Assembly (NCBI GenBank): GCA_964017155.1
Contig: OZ024865.1
Span: 15,926,877 to 15,990,876 of the forward strand
Reading direction: 5' to 3'
DNA from: Oasisia sp. SBJ-2009
Lineage: Eukaryota > Annelida > Polychaeta > Sabellida > Siboglinidae
DNA: 64,000 nucleotides
Position numbers and translations under genes: made by a program. Below are positions 37,997-50,020 of this stretch, in pieces. Each line of letters starts with the position of its first letter. The stretch's first letter is position 1. Below the pieces are notes generated by a model. It did no database searches. It was not told the DNA's origin and saw only the letters and a list, made by a program, of their open reading frames with translations.

Positions 37997-38375
37997 CAGG
38001 GGTAGAACTATCCACTAGTCCGCTAGTCCGTACACTAGTAAAGATAAGGGCGGACTAGTAAACCTGCCTAACAACTAGTCCGGTTGTCTAGTAAAGGTCA
38101 ATGTGTCATCCAACCCACCCTACATCAATCAATCAAGTCTTTGTAGTCACAGTGACTCTAACCCCAACACATCCACAGGCTGGGGGATGTAGTAACTAAA
38201 TCCCAAGTCATTAAAACGTTGATAAATTGTTGCCAGTGAGCAACTGGCTACAGCAGCTTCTTCCTTTTCTGATAAATGATGACATAGCCACCAGCTATGA
38301 ACTTGTCTGGGCACTATTTGTAAGATTAACTGTTCTTTGATGTGTATAATTTTCTGATGTGATATTTTTATTTTC
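37997..38375 (+). mobile_element. Truncated copy of the CTAGTCC hAT-like MITE
   Basis: Starts CAGGGGTAGAACTATCCACT and follows the 34741 copy for about 375 bp before similarity ends near TGATATTTTTATTT. The right terminus is missing. The 145-aa minus-strand frame over this region is a shadow of the element. Confidence 0.7.
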
Positions 38376-39329
38376 CAGTAATGTTGACGACTGATCGAAT
38401 TAAGAAATGCACAACTTGGTAGATAGTTATGTACACTTGTGGGTGTTTTATTTCGGAATTTTCTAACACAACATATAAATAAAAACAAAACGTCTATAAT
38501 ATTTACATTATTGATTGGCGGCAGAGCCGAGGTTGTTACCTGCAGTTGTTGTGTATACATTGTTATAATAAGTACAATATACACCTGTAACTTGAATCAC
38601 TGGTCTCTAACAACCAACTAATGCAAATAAACTTAAATATAATAAATACAACGTGTCAATTTAAAACAACTGTAATTAGGAGACGATTAATACACTACCA
38701 TAACAAGCAGCATTTGTGACGTGATATGAAAATCTAAAGACACGAACATGCAAAAAAAAGAATATTGCAGGATTGTATAATTAAAATCCAGTAATAAGTA
38801 TACAACAAGTAGTAGTATTTTCAAAAACCATAAGAAAAACAGAGAGTGAATAACATCTTTAGCAAGGTATAGTATGTTAATTGACATTGTCTTGTAAGAA
38901 GAAGTTTTAAAGAAGTTAAGAAGCTGAAGATATGAGGTTTGATTTTTATATTAGGCGAAATAACACTCCGTGCTCTCTGCCTATTATTATAAGACCCTAC
39001 ATGCAATTTGTATTTCATCGAGCTACTCTGAATTTAGTACGTCTTTGAACATAGGATAAATGTGCTCTTAGAAAGCAGTTCGAAGAATACTACGAATAAT
39101 GGTTGTCTACATAATGATTAATTTTGTTGTATCAATTTTGTGTGTAGATTCCTCAAAAATGATTCCTTGTGTCAAATATGGAAATGTTAAAAATATATTA
39201 AGTAGACCTATTGCATTGTCTTTAGGGATTCTGTAGGTAAATATGGTATAAGGTGTATATAGAAATTGTGGCTCACATGTTTAGGGAGATTTCCATTTAC
39301 AAATTAAACAAACTATGTGCAAGTGATGT

Positions 39330-39480
39330 ATCACAGTAAAACGTGCGCCATATTGGACAACCGAGGTAGCATATCGTACGTAAATGTTAATACCCGGCGT
39401 GTATGTTTCGAGTACACGTGGACCTTGACCCGAGGCATGTTGGGGTGCGGCAATATCCCGATAATATCGTCTCGAATGAG
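39330..39480 (-). other. Open minus-strand segment just after the gene I stop
   Basis: After the TAG of gene I and 20 nt, a frame reads GLVQHLIRDDIIGILPHPN and MPRVKVHVYSKHTRR before a stop. It lies where genes II and III carry the duplicated downstream sequence but is not obviously related to it. It may be a coding remnant or chance. Confidence 0.2.
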
Positions 39481-39506
39481 GTGTTGGACTAAGCCTAGAT
39501 GATGTG

Positions 39507-42500
39507 CTACATCTCCTTCAGTCGTTTCATCTCCTCCGAAAGCACTGCCGTCATATTGATTGCCTCTTTCGCCTCATCTCCCTCCAGTCTTTGGAGCGCG
39601 ATATCCGCCGCCTCGCGTACATGTTTGATGGCGTCATTCCGCCTGCAACGACAACGTCTTTTTATAGGGGCCTCTGTATTTTGCGGAACGTTCCGCCGGA
39701 ACTGCTGTAACTCTATGTTTCTGTCATAAAACACATATGTACGCTTCGTATGAAATTGATACTTTATGTATATTTTAATATTGTTATAATGTAACTCCTC
39801 TGCAAGTATGAAGACATACTATGTTGAATAAGGTATATTTATGAGCGCCGGAACGTCGAGGATCGTCGAGTATGTTCAATGCGTGGAACAGCCATAACAA
39901 AGCCGCCATCTTGCTCAATATTGACGGTCCTCGACGTTCCGGCGCTCATGAATATACCTTATTCAATATAGTATGTCTTCATACTTGCAGAGGCGTTACA
40001 TTATAGCAATATTAAACTATACATAAAGTTTCAAGGCATTCAAGTGATTCTCGTTTCCGCTCTGTTTTGATCGAGTGTTCATGATATCTTATGCAATTGG
40101 GCCCCATGTCATTGTCCTTCATTTTGAATCATTAAATTATAGTCATTTTGAATCATTAAATTATAGGCATACAGGGTTGGGTTCAAATATACATGTTGGG
40201 ATGAAATACAAATACAACTCGGCCAAATCAAATTCAAATACATTGCTTTTCCAGATTTCAATTCAAATACAAATCCAACAACACATTTCCAATTCAAATA
40301 CAAATACACTGCCATTTTTCTTCAAATACGATTCAAATACATTCACATTTTTAAAATTGTATTTATTTGGCAGGCAGGTTTACTAGACTGTCCTTTTCTG
40401 TACTATTGTACCAACTACTGGGTAGCTCTTCCCCTGCACTGGAGGAAACCTGGGTTCCTTTGTCCTATCCCAGGATGTTTACACAGCATGTGACAATAGG
40501 ATTCTTTGAAGCACCTTCCCTATGAATGCCTGCCTTTATGGCTGTAGATAAGCTTTACTGGTTTCCTATTCACTCATTGATACTAATGTTTGACCAGTCA
40601 ATTTTCTCAGCACTGCTTGCCCATACTTGACCAGGTGTGGAAAACATTCCGTCTTGACTCCTGAGCCAGTTTATTTCAGGCAATGCATGCTTTACCTTTT
40701 GTTGATAATTTTTATATGTATTTGATTGTATTTGCAAATACATGCATTTTAAATACAGACCAAATATCAAATACAAATACATGCCTTTTTGTGATTTTCA
40801 ACTATAATGCAAATACACCAAATTGCTGTATTCAAATACAACTGCAAATATATATTTGAACCCAACCATGTAGACATGACGTATTCGTTACAATTTTCGG
40901 CAGGGTTGGCATTGGTTTAATCAAATTGATTAAATCATCGATTAAATCAGTGATTTAACCAACTTTAAAAAATCAAGATATTGAAAGTTTCGATTTTTTC
41001 ATGTTATCCTAAATTTATACTTACCTGATTATTCACTTTATTTGTGCAAATTTATAATAATAATCCTCAATAACACTCAACAGTAAGACAGCTGACATTT
41101 TGCTTTTACTAGGCCCACATGGTAATAGAGCTGTACTCAGTTTAATATTTGCTTGGTGCATTGCTTGGACTTTGGTATGCTGTGTTAGGCAAGTGACAGA
41201 GGCAAGTGATAGATCTATGTGATCACTGAGGCATGACTTTGACTGATTGGGAAGAGGGCTTTATCTGCATTGTCACCTGCCAGGGACCAACTGACTGCAG
41301 CTAATTGCATGCTATGATTTAATCAGTTGATATGTGGTGTCATGGTGAAGCGATATGTGGTGTCATGGTGAAGCCACATAATTCTTGAGGGCTGCCAATC
41401 CTACTGAGAAGCCAGGAAATAAGGCAGCAAGGCACAACACAGGACAGTCTGGTATCTGGCTTAGTAAGTTAGTAGGCACTAGGCAGAACATTCTTATGGT
41501 CATTGCGATTGCACATAGTGGTTGACTGGTTGTGACACCATATGCCACTTCAACAAGATTCTGTGTGGAATTAGTTTGAGAAAGTTGTATAAATTGGTAA
41601 AACGTCAATGATGGTGCCAAGAAACTTGTACTGTTACAATACTCTGGGTTAATGACTAGACTACTGGCAGGAGTAGGATTCCTCTTGTAATTAATATAAA
41701 AAAGTTATTCTGTTTTAAGAACGATCAAGTCAAGAAAATGAGAGGAGTACTACTTCGCAAATTGTCTACAATAGTATCAAACACTTGGTCAGAGTAGAAA
41801 AGAACAGAACAGAATAGACCAACAGTAGCTTCGTCGATGTTATACTTGGTTATAATATTAACTAACATATGGCTTGCATGACAGTCATCTGTGTAAAGTG
41901 TTACTAAAACAGAGGATATCGACAAGCCCTGAAGAGCACCGGTGAAAGTGTAATGTATGTTCGATGCAGCACCAATATCGTGCACAAATTGTCTACGTTC
42001 AGTTAGAAACTGATGTACTTTTTCAGCATATAATACTGAAACATTGTTTAGTTACGCTTTTTAACAAATTGCGGAATATTATGTAATATTTTATGCGTTT
42101 AGGAATATCAAATAATCCTTTTTGTTAATTATGTGAAACTATTTATACTTATTTATATGTTGGTCATTTTAAACCTTTTCGAGCTGCACAACTGTACTTA
42201 ATTTCAAATATAATGACTTGGTGATTAACATTTGCGTATTTATTGCCTATTAGTAGTATGGCTATTTAGTATACATTTGTTTTATGTCTGAATGCTCAAA
42301 ACAAATAAATATGTTGTTACTGTTTTAAAGAATGTTCCCCGAAAAACCCATTTATAAACATGCATTACATCTTCATCCATAAATCACGTATATTGAATAA
42401 ATATACAGTTAAATTGTGTATACCGTTACACCAAAGCTTACACATTTAATTGCTTTCGTAATACACATACAGCTTTAGTAAAGTCTTTACCTTCGGTCAT

Positions 42501-43945
42501 TATAGACTTTATAATGGCAAACGTCGTTCCGGTATAACCATTATTCAATGTCACGATTACTGTAATAGGCAAACAATTTGGAAACCAAAATATGTCTGCA
42601 TACTTGTTCCAATCTTTTATACGCGGTTTCCCTTGGTGTGAACCTATAGAACTTTCATCGAAGCTGTCTGTATTGGCATTTGATTTACTATCGAAAACGA
42701 ACCAACTACACGCTCTTAAGGTTCGTTATGCTGATTTGTTACAAGGTCGGTTTCCAATTAAATGTAATTTTACGAAATGCAATACTGATTATGCGACCTA
42801 GTTGCAAATGGTTAATTTGTTATTAACGCGTAACTATAGGCCTACATAACCGCTACAAATCTTTTCGTTTCCCTTTAAACAAACATTTTCAAACGGAGGT
42901 GAGCACTGACCAGATATTGACGATCTTTGGTACAGCTGGCGTCCATTTGATGTGTGCAAGACAGAGACAGGCGCTCTGACGTACGAGTCGGTCATCGTCC
43001 TCCAAGAGATGGATCAGTTGGTCCCCGATATCCTGTGTACGCTTCCCTGTGTACACGAGACAACGGTCAGCACTGTGTCTCCTAACTGACAACGGGTGCA
43101 TGAATACATGTCAACGACTACAGCTGCGTTTATAACATTAGCTCCGTTCATACTGACTTCGTGACGACACAAGTCCACCAGAAGAGGAACCAAGTCTAAT
43201 GTAATTACATGTCCTCTAGTCCTTCTCTCTTCCTTAACCGAGAATAAAAATATTTCTGTCAATATATACCCATTCAATATATGTTTAAGATATTCAATGG
43301 GTATGTAAATATTGACAGAATTATTTATTTCTCGGTTAAGGAAGAGAGAAGGACTAGAGGACATGGAATGACATTAGTAAACAAGCAGTGTAGACTAGAT
43401 ATTAGACCATTTTCATTTTTACAAAGAATAGTAAATGAATGGAACAGATTATCGGCTGATTGTGTAGATGCTAGTAGTGTTAATATGTTTAAAATTAAAA
43501 TGGACATATACCTAAGAAGGACGGGATACATTTAGATAGAGAGGTTGGACTCTCGATAAGCCAAAGGGCTTCCTTGTCCACCTGTCATCTAGAGTTCATT
43601 CTCTAGGTTGCAGTCAACACCTCGTTAAATCTTGTTTTGGCAATACAACCCAAAGCCTATTCTTTATTTTGAACGGCAATGCTCTGGCTATACTATACTC
43701 ACCAGTCTTAGCCAGGGCCAGGGCGGCCACCACCCTTGTGTTCGCGTCAGAGTCTTTAGTGAACTTGAACAAATGGTCGATGACGGCGGCCGTTTGGTAG
43801 GATCCTGAAAAATAATACGTCTCCATCACTGAATTGTGCTGCTTACCTGGGCATTGTGGATTTTGTCAATTAAGTCTCGTCTCAATTCAAATCAACATCT
43901 CAAAACATTTACTTTCTAGTAACTTCTACGACACGCTAATTTGTG

Positions 43946-43998
<53 letters not shown>

Positions 43999-44020
43999 GC
44001 GTGTGTGTGTGTGTATGTGG

Positions 44021-44063
<43 letters not shown>

Positions 44064-44854
44064 TGTGTGTGTATGTGTGTGAAAGTTTTCGGTTAAACTG
44101 TAAACAATTATATAACGATTTGACAAATCAGTAACAACATATTTCGAGCTCTACGTACCTGGTAATAGTATTATGATATGAAAGAAACAAAATAATTTGC
44201 ACCCAGCAGCAGAGTTCAGACACCAACAACGGGGTTGTATCTAGGTAAATGTTATGGGTGATCCCACTACGTAATGTGATGATATATAACACGATCATTT
44301 TGAATGTTATCTGAATCTTAACTGTATGTTTGAGTACTTGTTATTTAGTTCTACCATTGTGTTCTTTGCCGACGTTTCTCTCACACTACATCATTAAAGT
44401 ACTTAGTAGTTCTTTTTGAAATGAGTGAAGTCGAGGGTGGGGTGAGGTTGGATAAATTATGTAAAAAGATGTCATGGCACAAACATTTTGTGACAAATGT
44501 GCTTTAATGAAGAGAAAGACCAGCAGAGGAAAGAAACTCAGCAGGAGAGATATTTACCGAGGTTCTGAATGGCCTTCAGTCGTACGTTATTCTCCATGTG
44601 GAACACGTTTTCCATGGCTAAGCATCCGGTGACATAGTTGCAGACACGCTCGTAGAAGTGATGCGGAGAAGCATTGCTGTTGTCACCAGCAAATTCCTGA
44701 TACTCCGACCGATGCGCCGTATTGCTTAGTTCGAACACGTCGTTGTAGAGAAGCAAGCTGAACCTTTCCTGAATGGATGTCGGGACCTTGTTACAATGTG
44801 CTCCTACTTGATGACAACAAACACCATTCGCACAAGGTCTCTGACATGCACACT
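39507..44854 (-). CDS. HEAT-repeat gene I (exons 2-5)
   Basis: Four exons on the minus strand with matching phases: E2 44558-44854, E3 43703-43804, E4 42911-43046, E5 39507-39642 (TAG stop). E2 has a Cys-rich start ([13 protein letters not shown]), then [16 protein letters not shown], a helical segment [17 protein letters not shown] and [13 protein letters not shown]3 gives [14 protein letters not shown] / [17 protein letters not shown]4 gives [20 protein letters not shown] then [18 protein letters not shown]5 gives [20 protein letters not shown], ending EEMKRLKEM. The repeated 'D.xx.VR..A...L..i' helices are HEAT repeats of the PBS-lyase-like type, normally protein-interaction scaffolds. Junctions check exactly: TG|G gives W before R, and ACTG|GG gives TG before KR. 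Introns contain inserted repeats and one nested coding segment. Ligand unknown. Confidence 0.8.
39750..40050. mobile_element. Inverted-repeat element in intron 4 of gene I
   Basis: Arms of roughly 115 bp (about 39752-39870 and 39926-40042) are near-exact complements, for example GAGCGCCGGAACGTCGAGGA against TCCTCGACGTTCCGGCGCTC, and CTGCAAGTATGAAGACATAC against its complement. The ~55-bp centre is unique. It starts about 110 bp upstream of exon 5 (transcript sense). Confidence 0.75.
40172..40870. mobile_element. hAT-like MITE, ~700 bp (AAATACAAATAC family)
   Basis: Left end CAGGGTTGGGTTCAAATATA; right end is the complement of CATGGTTGGGTTCAAATATA. The flanking 8-mers TAGGCATA and TAGACATG match at six of eight positions, as expected for an aged hAT target duplication. 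The interior is rich in AAATACAAATAC words. Confidence 0.7.
40901..41185 (+). mobile_element. hAT-like MITE fragment (ATTTAATC family)
   Basis: Begins CAGGGTTGGCATTGGTTTAA and continues with ATTTAATC-rich sequence and CTAGGCCCACATGG; it is the inverted partner of 32925-33163. The right terminus is not found. Confidence 0.5.
41725..42559 (-). CDS. Two-exon coding segment nested in intron 4 of gene I
   Basis: Exons 42491-42559 and 41725-42035 (TGA stop). The intron has donor GAAG|GTAAAG and acceptor AATGTTTCAG; the upstream exon opens after TTGCCTATTACAG, so more exons should precede it. Joined phases read [20 protein letters not shown] then [20 protein letters not shown], and the tail includes [19 protein letters not shown] and [17 protein letters not shown]. 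Composition is protein-like, but I recognise no family. It cannot be spliced in frame to HEAT exon 4 (a TGA or TAA follows at once in that phase), so it is a separate gene end or a different transcript. Gene II keeps only its last ~60 bp. Confidence 0.55.
43198..43632. mobile_element. Fold-back LINE-tail insertion in intron 3 of gene I
   Basis: This ~435-bp segment is absent from the otherwise matching intron of gene II. It contains an inverted repeat (43208-43280 against 43291-43365, for example CATGTCCTCTAGTCCTTCTC) and then a plus-strand frame with [17 protein letters not shown] and [16 protein letters not shown], the C-terminal block of CR1/L2-type LINEs. So two 3' LINE ends sit head to head, one longer than the other. 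Confidence 0.7.
43951..44073. repeat. (GT)n microsatellite
   Basis: (GT)n with GC steps in the E2-E3 intron of gene I; gene II has a (GT)n tract at the equivalent place (49936-50018). Confidence 0.95.
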
Positions 44855-45414
44855 CTAAAACAACGGTATCATTGAGTGTTCTTAAAACGCTGGAACATAT
44901 TGGTTTTTTTCGGTAGATAAATATGTTGTTGTAGTGTTTACTAAAACGTGGACATATTGTATTTTATCTTGCCGATCAGTGTTATATTGTTAGTCTGCAT
45001 ACTCATAGTATTGTGACATAATCATAATGGGGAATAGGGTTATAATTATTAGGATGCCTACTTCAAAGTAGGCTCTACCTTGCCAAAATTATCTTACCAC
45101 AACGCATATTGCTAAATTGTCAATTTGTTAAATTGGAACAAGCGCGCATTTGTATGACACTGATATACTGGTTAGACTTCCGAAAAACGCAGCTGATTGT
45201 GCGTGTCATAACGTTGTATTTTGGCAAAGTATCATTGTATCCAAGCGTTACGATTGGCCAGAGCGCGTTTCACTTTACTCCCTTATAAATACTGCGCAAA
45301 GACAGAATCTATCGACGGGATGTACGTTGTTCTAGATACCATTCTGTCGCGCCTTTCAGTGGCAGTTGTCTCATTGCAAACAGGACAATCGTCGTCATCA
45401 CTATCGATACTTAC

Positions 45415-45546
45415 CGCGTTCTCAGTGCCATATGTATTTGTGATCTTCTCTCCATATTCAGATTCAAACGCGGCTTTGAATTTCACCCATGGAACATGTT
45501 GCTCTTCGCTGCCAAAATTCCGATCCCAGAAGTCGTCTGCTGTCTT
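45415..45546 (-). CDS. HEAT gene I, upstream exon (E1)
   Basis: 132 nt, exactly 44 codons, between acceptor TTATTGACAG and donor GCG|GTAAGTATC. Reads KTADDFWDRNFGSEEQHVPW then VKFKAAFESEYGEKIT. The spacing FW...FG...VPW..F..AF resembles the EF-hand-like segment of the Cbl N-terminal region; that is pattern resemblance only. E1 ends in phase 0 while E2 needs phase 1, so a small exon between them is missing from this model, or E2 has another start. Downstream of the donor the frame stays open (DDDDCPVCNETTA), so a longer form is possible. The copy at 51380 has the same limits. Confidence 0.6.
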
Positions 45547-45714
45547 CTGTCAATAACAAGTGGATCGAGTGTAATATCTGCGAATTCAGCCTTAATAAAA
45601 AGAAACAGACATTGTACAATTTCATTATTTTATGTTATGTTTATGTTTCTACTAGTAGACATGTCGCTTTGCTGACAATGAGAAAGATAAAATACAATGG
45701 TATAAACCGACAGA

Positions 45715-46480
45715 TAAATTGAAATTGAATTCTTATGTCAGAGTTGTAACGCTAGACTTTAGAGCGTTTGATCTTATTAATCATCATTTGTTGCTAGATA
45801 AGCTACAGTCGTATGAGTTGCCCTCACATACTTTAAGATGGATGGCAACATTTCTATTAGACAGAGCTCAACGAGTAAAAATAGGAAATGAGTATTACCA
45901 TTCGGGTCATCCCAATGGGACAGTACCGCAAGGGACATTGTCTGGACCTAAATGTTTCCTTGTTTACATAAATGATTTAAGAACGACTGTTCCACTATAT
46001 AAGTATGTAGAGGACAGTATGTTATTTGAAATATGCTACAGAAATGGTGTATCTGTTATACAAGAGTCGGTTGATATTGCTGCTAGATGGAGAGAACAGA
46101 ATGACATGAACATTTATTCGGAAAATCAAAAGAAATAATCATTAGTGTTGCACACAAGATGGCAATTTCAGAAGCACTATCCCGAATATAAAGATTGATG
46201 GGAGGGATGTGGCACAAGTTTGCCATGCCAAACTATTAGGTGTGACCATTTCTCAGGATCTGACATGGAACAAACACGTATTGTGAAAAAAGCGGGTAAA
46301 CGCTTGTACATAAAAGTTAAAGCGTGCAGGGATTACACAGAAAGATCTGGTCAGCATATATGTTAGTGTGCCGAGAACAGTTCTAGAATATGCATGTCCT
46401 TGCCCCAACATTTGTCTGACAATATTGAAGTTATACAAAAAAGGGCATTAAAGTGCGTAACTCCGCATTAAACCTACATT
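45715..46480 (+). pseudogene. CR1/L2-like LINE fragment with RT domain remnant
   Basis: The plus-strand frame includes VTLDFRAFDLINHHLLL, TVPQGTLSGPKCFLVYIND and YKYVEDSMLFE. The first is the RT 'DF.KAFD' block; GVPQG is changed to TVPQG, and the catalytic Y-x-DD motif is changed to YVED, so it is inactive. It then decays with frameshifts through LLGVTISQDLTWNKHV and VLEYACP. The insertion borders the end of duplicated block I. Confidence 0.8.
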
Positions 46481-46519
46481 TTGTGTCGTAGACTTATTGA
46501 TGAAACTTGACTATTTGGG

Positions 46520-46984
46520 AGACCGCTTCCATGACCGCAGCCACTGGAGAAAGTATATGTATATATCCGCACGTTGTCCACGTGACGTGATGACGGTGTT
46601 ACTGACATACGTTCGTACCAGAACGGCAGAGTGACATCCTAGGTAAGGTAACTTACATAACGTGGTAGTATGCAACTGGACCTCTTGTCCATCATTTAGG
46701 AAAACTACAGGATCGTCAAAGTCGCGAAGGAGTGTTCTTAGGAAACGATTCCAATAGACTTTAGGAGCGTATATTATAATGCGACCTTGGGCGAGTGATG
46801 GGCATCTTCTTCCGACGTATGTTCATTTCATCCGTACTCGATCCATTGACTGGCGTTCCAGCAATCCCTGTGCGCACGCCAATTATGTATTTTGGAATGT
46901 TGAAGCGTGGACGCGATGGATCTTTAATAAACACTTTGGCTAGCTACTACTACTGCTGAGAAAACAGATTTTTGCAGATGTATC
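46520..46984. repeat. Duplicated sequence downstream of gene II (matches 54640-55102)
   Basis: Directly follows the gene II stop on the minus strand and aligns with the sequence after the gene III stop (for example CCGCAGCCACTGGAGAAAGT on the plus strand). Several frames are open in both copies but substitutions are not concentrated at third positions of any one frame, so I do not call a gene. Confidence 0.6.
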
Positions 46985-47319
46985 TCAGACCTGTGTGAGC
47001 ATTTGTATCTCCTCTGCGAGGACTTCGGTCATGTGCATCGCTTTGTTCGCTTCTTCCCCGTCGATCTGTTCAAGCGCCACCTCTGCCGCTTCACGCACGC
47101 TTGAGATGACGTCATTCCGCCTGAAAAATAGAGGTAATTAAGCAATTCTTAAATAAGAATACCGTCATTACAAAGGTTTACTGGGTTCACTAATGATCTT
47201 TATCTAGACTCGTAGTATTCCTAATCGGGTGACCCGCTACCAGTAAGAGTAGGAATGCAATATTGGGTTAAAGAGAATAGGAAACGATATACTCTCATGA
47301 TGTTAGCACACACACAATG

Positions 47320-47401
<82 letters not shown>

Positions 47402-49202
47402 TGTATTGTTCCATAACTGTGATACACACGTATAAATATATACATTATTTAGTCTCTAAACTGTTAATGGTTTATGACATGCAACACAATAACACTGTAT
47501 ATGCCATATAAGTCTCGCGTTCGAAAACGAGATTGGGGGCACATGGTTAGCAAGAAGTCCATATTCTCCATGTTAACATATAGGACTTTGTTTTGTTTTT
47601 GGTTGTAATAATCGGACTGTCCCCAAATAGTATTTAATAGTTATAATATTTTCTGAAGGATAATTCCAAGCAGAAGCAATGGAACACTTTGCTGGTAACA
47701 ATGGTCATGGAAATAATGCATTTTAATCAATTATTATGGTGGTTGCCATGACATCAGCGGCTAGTACTTGACTAGTAATGAAAAATGTCATCTTTCGCAC
47801 AGTAAAACTTGTTTTGGGGCAAATATAATAAATGTGTTATGAGTATGTGCATTTAGACAAGTTGTCATATATAAGTGTTGTGAAACCACAACGTACAGCA
47901 ATGGAAAGTGCAAATCCCGTAAAAGCTACATGCGACCCAATATCATACTAAGTCAGTCGTTATATTATATCTATGACAGTGTGGTAAGCTCGAGATTAAA
48001 TCGGATTTTTTCGGTAAGAAAAGTATAATGCAAGATATTTATGAACAAATTGTCCTAGTATTCATCAGTCGGAAGCTACAACTGTCTTCCGTCATTAGAT
48101 TATTATTCTTGTGTCCAGTCCCCAATCAGCTCCAATCGCACGGAGTCTTACAGTAATAACAATAAGTAAATAACTATGCTAAGTGTAGTACTACTAGTAA
48201 TACAAAACAACAACAACTACTATTATTATTACTATTACTATTACTATTACTATTACTATTACTATTACTATTACTATTACTATTACTATTACTATTACTA
48301 TTACTATTACTATTACTAATACTATTACTATTACTACTACTACTACTACTACTAATAATAATAATAATAATACAAACAACAATGATAATAAAAAGTCAAT
48401 AAAACAATAATAATAAAGCGTTTTATATGTTTTGATAGGCTAAGAATAAATTGAATAAATACAATAAATGCATTGATTAAATAAATTTTAAAAGCACAAT
48501 AAAAGTCACAGCAATGATCATATCGGGCTCACATGGACTAATTCAGTGTAATAAGAATGAGACTGGCAAAGATGGAAGGAACAAGGGACAGTTGCTCATT
48601 CATTATTCTAATTGAGGGGGATGTGGTTGATTTTCGAGTGTGGTTGAGTTCACATTCAGGCTACTGTAAATGCCGGTCAGAATAAAGTTGTTCGTACTAT
48701 GTGGAAAGGGTAAGTTCAGATTCCCAAGAAACCTTCCTCTCTGCCCATTGCTTGTGCACATCATATGGGCTGGCTTACTGTTTTCTCACCACATTAACAC
48801 TAATTATAACGGTTCGCGCCAAAGTGCTGTGATGCACAACACCAAGGCCGCCGTACCAGACAAAGAAATCTACTGTAACTGAACTTTAAATGTAATCATT
48901 ATAAACATGTCGAAGAACATGTGCTGACATCGACTGACCTGAGCTTGCGAAATAAAGACAGCTTCTGTTTGCACTTTCTTTTAATTACAGCTGTATTTGG
49001 ACTAAGCGTGAGGTTAGCGTCAATGATGATGGTGCCGAGAAACTTGTACTGTTCTACCCTCCTCGCATACTCGGTGTTAATGGCTAGACTATTGGCAGGA
49101 GTAGGATTCCTCTCGTAATTAATAAAAAAGTTATTCTGTTTTAAGAATTTTCAAATCAAGAAAATGAGAGGAGTACCACTTTGCAAATTATATAAAAATT
49201 GT

Positions 49203-49258
<56 letters not shown>

Positions 49259-49931
49259 TATATATATATATATATATATTGGTTCCCCGCCCCCCACTTT
49301 CAAAACCCGATCGACTCCCCTGCTAGTTGCAAATGATTAATTTGTTATTAACACGCAACTAGGCCTACATAGCCGTTACAAATCCTTTCGTTTCCCTTTA
49401 AACAACCATTTTCAAACGGAGGTCAGTACTGACCAGATATTGACGATCTTTGATACAGCTGGCGTCCATTTGATGTGTGCAAGACAGAGGCAGGTACTCT
49501 GGCGTACGAGTCGGTCATCGTCCTCCAAGAGATAGATCAGTTGGTCCGCGATATCCTGTGTACGCTTCCCTGTGTGCACGAGACATCGGTCAGCACTGTG
49601 TCTCCTAACTGACAACGGGTGAATACATGTCTAACGACTACAACTGTGTTTATAACGTTAGCTCCGATCATAGTGACTTCGTGACGACACAAGTCCACCA
49701 GAAGAGGAACCGAGTCTACCGTTTTGGCAGTACAACTCAAAGCCTTTTGTTTATTTTAAACAGCAATGCTCTGGCTATACTCACCGGTCTTGGCCAGGGC
49801 CAGGGCTGCCACCACCCTTGTGTTCGCGTCAGAGTCTTTAGTGAATTTGATCAAATGGTCGATGACTGCGGCCGTTTGGAAGGATCCTGAAAAATAATAC
49901 GTCTCCATCACTAACCTCTACGACACGCTGA

Positions 49932-50020
<89 letters not shown>

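Larger units (their letters stand above)
42790..45690. repeat. Duplicated block I (matches 49320-51660)
   Basis: Exons, introns and flanks of HEAT gene I from E4 to E1 align with gene II with only scattered substitutions, beginning GTTGCAAATGGTTAATTTG and ending AGAAAGATAAAATACA. Block I additionally carries the LINE-tail insertion at 43198-43632. Confidence 0.85.

Noticed and set aside
38147..38584. 145-aa minus-strand ORF
   Set aside because: Mostly overlaps a truncated hAT-like MITE and shows no protein-like pattern.
41363..41620. 85-aa minus-strand ORF
   Set aside because: No domain, not preserved in the duplicate at 49.0 kb, and located in the 3' flank of the nested coding segment.
46520..46984. 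A gene in the sequence after the gene II stop (for example FIKDPSRPRFNIPKYIIG, 46.8-46.95 kb)
   Set aside because: Open in several frames on both strands in both duplicates, but changes between the copies are not biased to third positions in any frame, and no splice structure fits.
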